From Pegethrix bostrychoides GSE-TBD4-15B (GTDB lineage Bacteria > Cyanobacteriota > Cyanobacteriia > Elainellales > Elainellaceae): a stretch of 64,000 nucleotides of DNA. The notes beneath the pieces are model-generated. The model was not told where the DNA came from. It did not search any database and saw only the letters and a program-made list of their open reading frames with translations. A program made the position numbers and the translations under genes. Of the stretch, positions 62,501 through 64,000 are shown one piece after another (the first letter of the stretch is position 1; every line of letters starts with the position of its first letter). The DNA is taken from contig JAHHHV010000075.1 in assembly GCA_019359155.1 (NCBI GenBank), positions 53,362 through 117,361 on the forward strand, in the 5' to 3' direction.

Positions 62501-62830
62501 ATGAGACTGGTTTTCCATCCTGATCAAAAAGATATCTCGCTGGCAGGCGTGCTCTACGCGCTAGGCGATCCGGTACGGCTGGAAATTGTGAAGTCTCTGG
62601 CTGAACGAGGCGAGCTGTCCTGCGCGGCGCTCGACTGCCAGGTGCCTAAATCTACCATGTCTCACCATCTGCGTGTCCTGCGCGAAGCGGGCGTGCTCTG
62701 CTGTCGCAAAGAGGGGACTCAGCATCTCAACTCGCTGCGCCAGTCGGATCTCAACGCACTCTTCCCCGGCTTGCTCGAAGTCGTGCTGCGCTCAGTTGGA
62801 CAGCGTTCCTGTCCGCTGCGGTTGCGCTAG
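62501..62830 (+). CDS. ArsR-family winged-helix regulator
   Basis: 109 residues. Helix-turn-helix LYALGDPVRLEIVKSLAERG, recognition helix VPKSTMSHHLRVLREAGVL. It lacks the CXCXXC metal motif of ArsR but has cysteines at CAALDC and LCCRKEG, which could serve redox or electrophile sensing. It is divergent from trxA and near an Old Yellow Enzyme gene; ArsR-type regulators beside alkene reductases are known in cyanobacteria. No clear Shine-Dalgarno. Likely represses its own and neighbouring promoters. Confidence 0.87.
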   Translation: MRLVFHPDQKDISLAGVLYALGDPVRLEIVKSLAERGELSCAALDCQVPKSTMSHHLRVLREAGVLCCRKEGTQHLNSLRQSDLNALFPGLLEVVLRSVGQRSCPLRLR

Positions 62831-62833
62831 GGC

Positions 62834-62881
62834 CTTGAGTCGCTTCTTGAGTCGCTTCTTGAGTCGCTTCTTGAGTCGCTT
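62834..62881. repeat. 12-bp tandem repeat, four copies, after the arsR gene
   Basis: CTTGAGTCGCTT four times in exact succession, beginning four bases after the arsR stop. Confidence 0.95.
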
Positions 62882-62899
62882 TAAGCTAGCAGTAGGAGA

Positions 62900-63373
62900 C
62901 TAGCGCCTAACTGTGCCAACAAAGCCGGACGCTTTAAACTGCATCAGCTTGAGCGGCGTTGGCTGATTGGCGGGCACCGAAATCCGCAGCTCAAACTCGC
63001 TGGTGCCGGGAGGAACTTCTGCAATCGATCCCAGCCGCGTCCGGTTTTGCAGCACCGGATTATCGTTGGCATCATAGATGCGACCAAAGATATCGGCATT
63101 CACAATCGGCTTTCCCGAAGTATTTTCGGCTTTGCCCGTCACGATATAGCAGCTGGCGGCTAGAGGGCTACCTGCGGCGATTGTCCCGACAGCTATTTCT
63201 GCCGGACAGTCATGATAGTCAATATCGCTCAGCTTAATCTGGATAACGGCTAGCGCTGCTGGAGTAAACGCCCAGCTGCCTAGCCACAGCCCCAGGGTTG
63301 TCCAGCAAACCGTAATCCCCAGCGTCAGCCACCGATTTAGCGACCGACTCAAGCGCTGCATTAACCCGTTCAT
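62900..63373 (-). CDS. Conserved secreted protein of unknown function
   Basis: 157 residues. N-terminal membrane/signal segment (about 15-42) ending FTPAALA, with probable cleavage after ALA. The mature part (IQIKLSDIDYHDCPAEIAVG, ASCYIVTGKAENTSGKPIVN, PPGTSEFELRISVP) has two cysteines that could form a disulfide. It looks like a beta-sandwich, similar in feel to FxLYD/DUF-type lumenal proteins. I do not recognise the family by name. It is likely exported to periplasm or thylakoid lumen. Confidence 0.65.
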   Translation of the reverse strand: MNGLMQRLSRSLNRWLTLGITVCWTTLGLWLGSWAFTPAALAVIQIKLSDIDYHDCPAEIAVGTIAAGSPLAASCYIVTGKAENTSGKPIVNADIFGRIYDANDNPVLQNRTRLGSIAEVPPGTSEFELRISVPANQPTPLKLMQFKASGFVGTVRR

Positions 63374-63520
63374 AAACTTTCCTCTCCGCTGTCTCTCTCA
63401 GCTTATCGTGGATTGGCCTTCAGCTTGTTTTCTGGCTGATGGCGAGCTGCCTTAGCTTTCTGCTTTAGCTTTACAATAAAAAGAGCAATCAACAGAGCTA
63501 TCGAGCTGGCATTAAACCCT

Positions 63521-63880
63521 ATGAAACTTAAGCGAATCGGGCATGTCGCAATTTCTGTTCAGGATTTAGACCGGGCAACTCAGTTCTACCAAAACTTGGG
63601 GATGGATCTAGTCTGGAGAGATGCTGACTGGGCCTATCTCAAAGCAGGTGAGGACGGACTGGCCTTGCTAAGTCCGCTTTACAGCCAGTCTGGCCCTCAC
63701 TTTGGCTTTATCTTTCACGAACGTGCTGAGGTCGAAGTAGCCTATGAACAACTTAAGGCTGCAGGGGTGCATCTGAGCGAAATTCACGAGCATCGAGACG
63801 GTACGGCTTCATTCTATGGCCGCGATCCAGAAGGCAACTGGTTCGAGTATCTCTATGAACCTGCCCCTGTTTTGGCCTAG
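63521..63880 (+). CDS. VOC-superfamily (glyoxalase/dioxygenase-like) protein
   Basis: 119 residues, one beta-alpha-beta-beta-beta pair. KRIGHVAISVQDLDRATQFYQ, HFGFIFHERAEVE and FYGRDPEGNWFEYLYEP carry the metal-binding His...His...Glu pattern. Substrates range from methylglyoxal adducts to antibiotics and cannot be deduced. Single-domain, cytosolic. The spacer upstream (63374-63520) has no notable elements, and nothing is recognised after 63880. Confidence 0.85.
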   Translation: MKLKRIGHVAISVQDLDRATQFYQNLGMDLVWRDADWAYLKAGEDGLALLSPLYSQSGPHFGFIFHERAEVEVAYEQLKAAGVHLSEIHEHRDGTASFYGRDPEGNWFEYLYEPAPVLA

Positions 63881-64000
63881 TGTTTTAACTGTTTTAACCT
63901 TAGCTCGACTTTATCCATCTAGGCTGCGTAGCACAAGAGGCTAGACCAGCAGTCTAGGAGCGCTTTTGGTACTTTTACAATGTCGGTTGTTTGAGTAGAT

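Overview
The window is chromosomal DNA of a cyanobacterium. Support comes from gene families typical of that group: a BT1-type folate/biopterin carrier next to a carotenoid cleavage oxygenase, a DUF3611 (TIC21-related) membrane protein, a DICT-domain histidine kinase, a five-gene branched-chain/neutral amino-acid ABC operon, GlgC, uroporphyrinogen decarboxylase, ClpS and RTX-type Ca-binding proteins. Species cannot be named from the sequence. No rRNA, tRNA, CRISPR array, transposase or prophage was recognised.

Layout. 1-5.7 kb: mixed housekeeping and membrane genes (transglutaminase-like protein, RarD, SpoU-type methyltransferase, DUF3611, CPBP protease, ClpS). 6.1-8.2 kb: large RTX protein with a probable seven-bladed propeller. 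8.3-14 kb: BT1 carrier, carotenoid oxygenase, PAPS reductase (cysH), glutaredoxin-like protein, murE. 14.1-18.3 kb: DICT kinase homologue whose H-box histidine is leucine, then a GT2 and a GT-C-like membrane protein. 18.3-29.7 kb: accessory biosynthetic locus with a fused aconitase-type isomerase (swivel domain first), a convergent homocitrate/isopropylmalate-synthase-like gene and one 8.3-kb fully reducing type I PKS with its own loading ligase. The first two resemble HphCD and HphA of the homophenylalanine pathway; no HphB-like dehydrogenase and no thioesterase are in the window. 29.7-31.7 kb: a 33-codon relic of thiC, then a NarL-type two-component pair. 32.6-36.7 kb: two more RTX proteins. 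36.7-42 kb: holin-like protein, epimerase, an inverted-repeat element, hemE and a disordered RGG-like protein. 42-48.6 kb: TPR protein and liv-type ABC operon. 48.9-53.5 kb: DnaJ, P-loop kinase-like protein, glgC, acyltransferase. 53.7-57.6 kb: exopolysaccharide operon (GT4, WbaP-type transferase, O-antigen ligase-like). 57.6-63.9 kb: ChaC-like cyclotransferase, aldolase/GntR/HAD operon, alkene reductase, thioredoxin divergent from an ArsR regulator, a secreted protein and a VOC protein.

Two things stand out. First, the chain-elongation (HphA/HphCD-like) plus ligase-PKS locus is a candidate natural-product pathway that I cannot match to a known complete cluster. Second, the whole window is peppered with perfect or near-perfect tandem duplications of about 11-18 bp, in genes (usually in frame), at starts and stops, in ribosome-binding sites and in promoters. 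This looks like a mutational signature of this lineage, and in several places it has remade gene ends or control elements.
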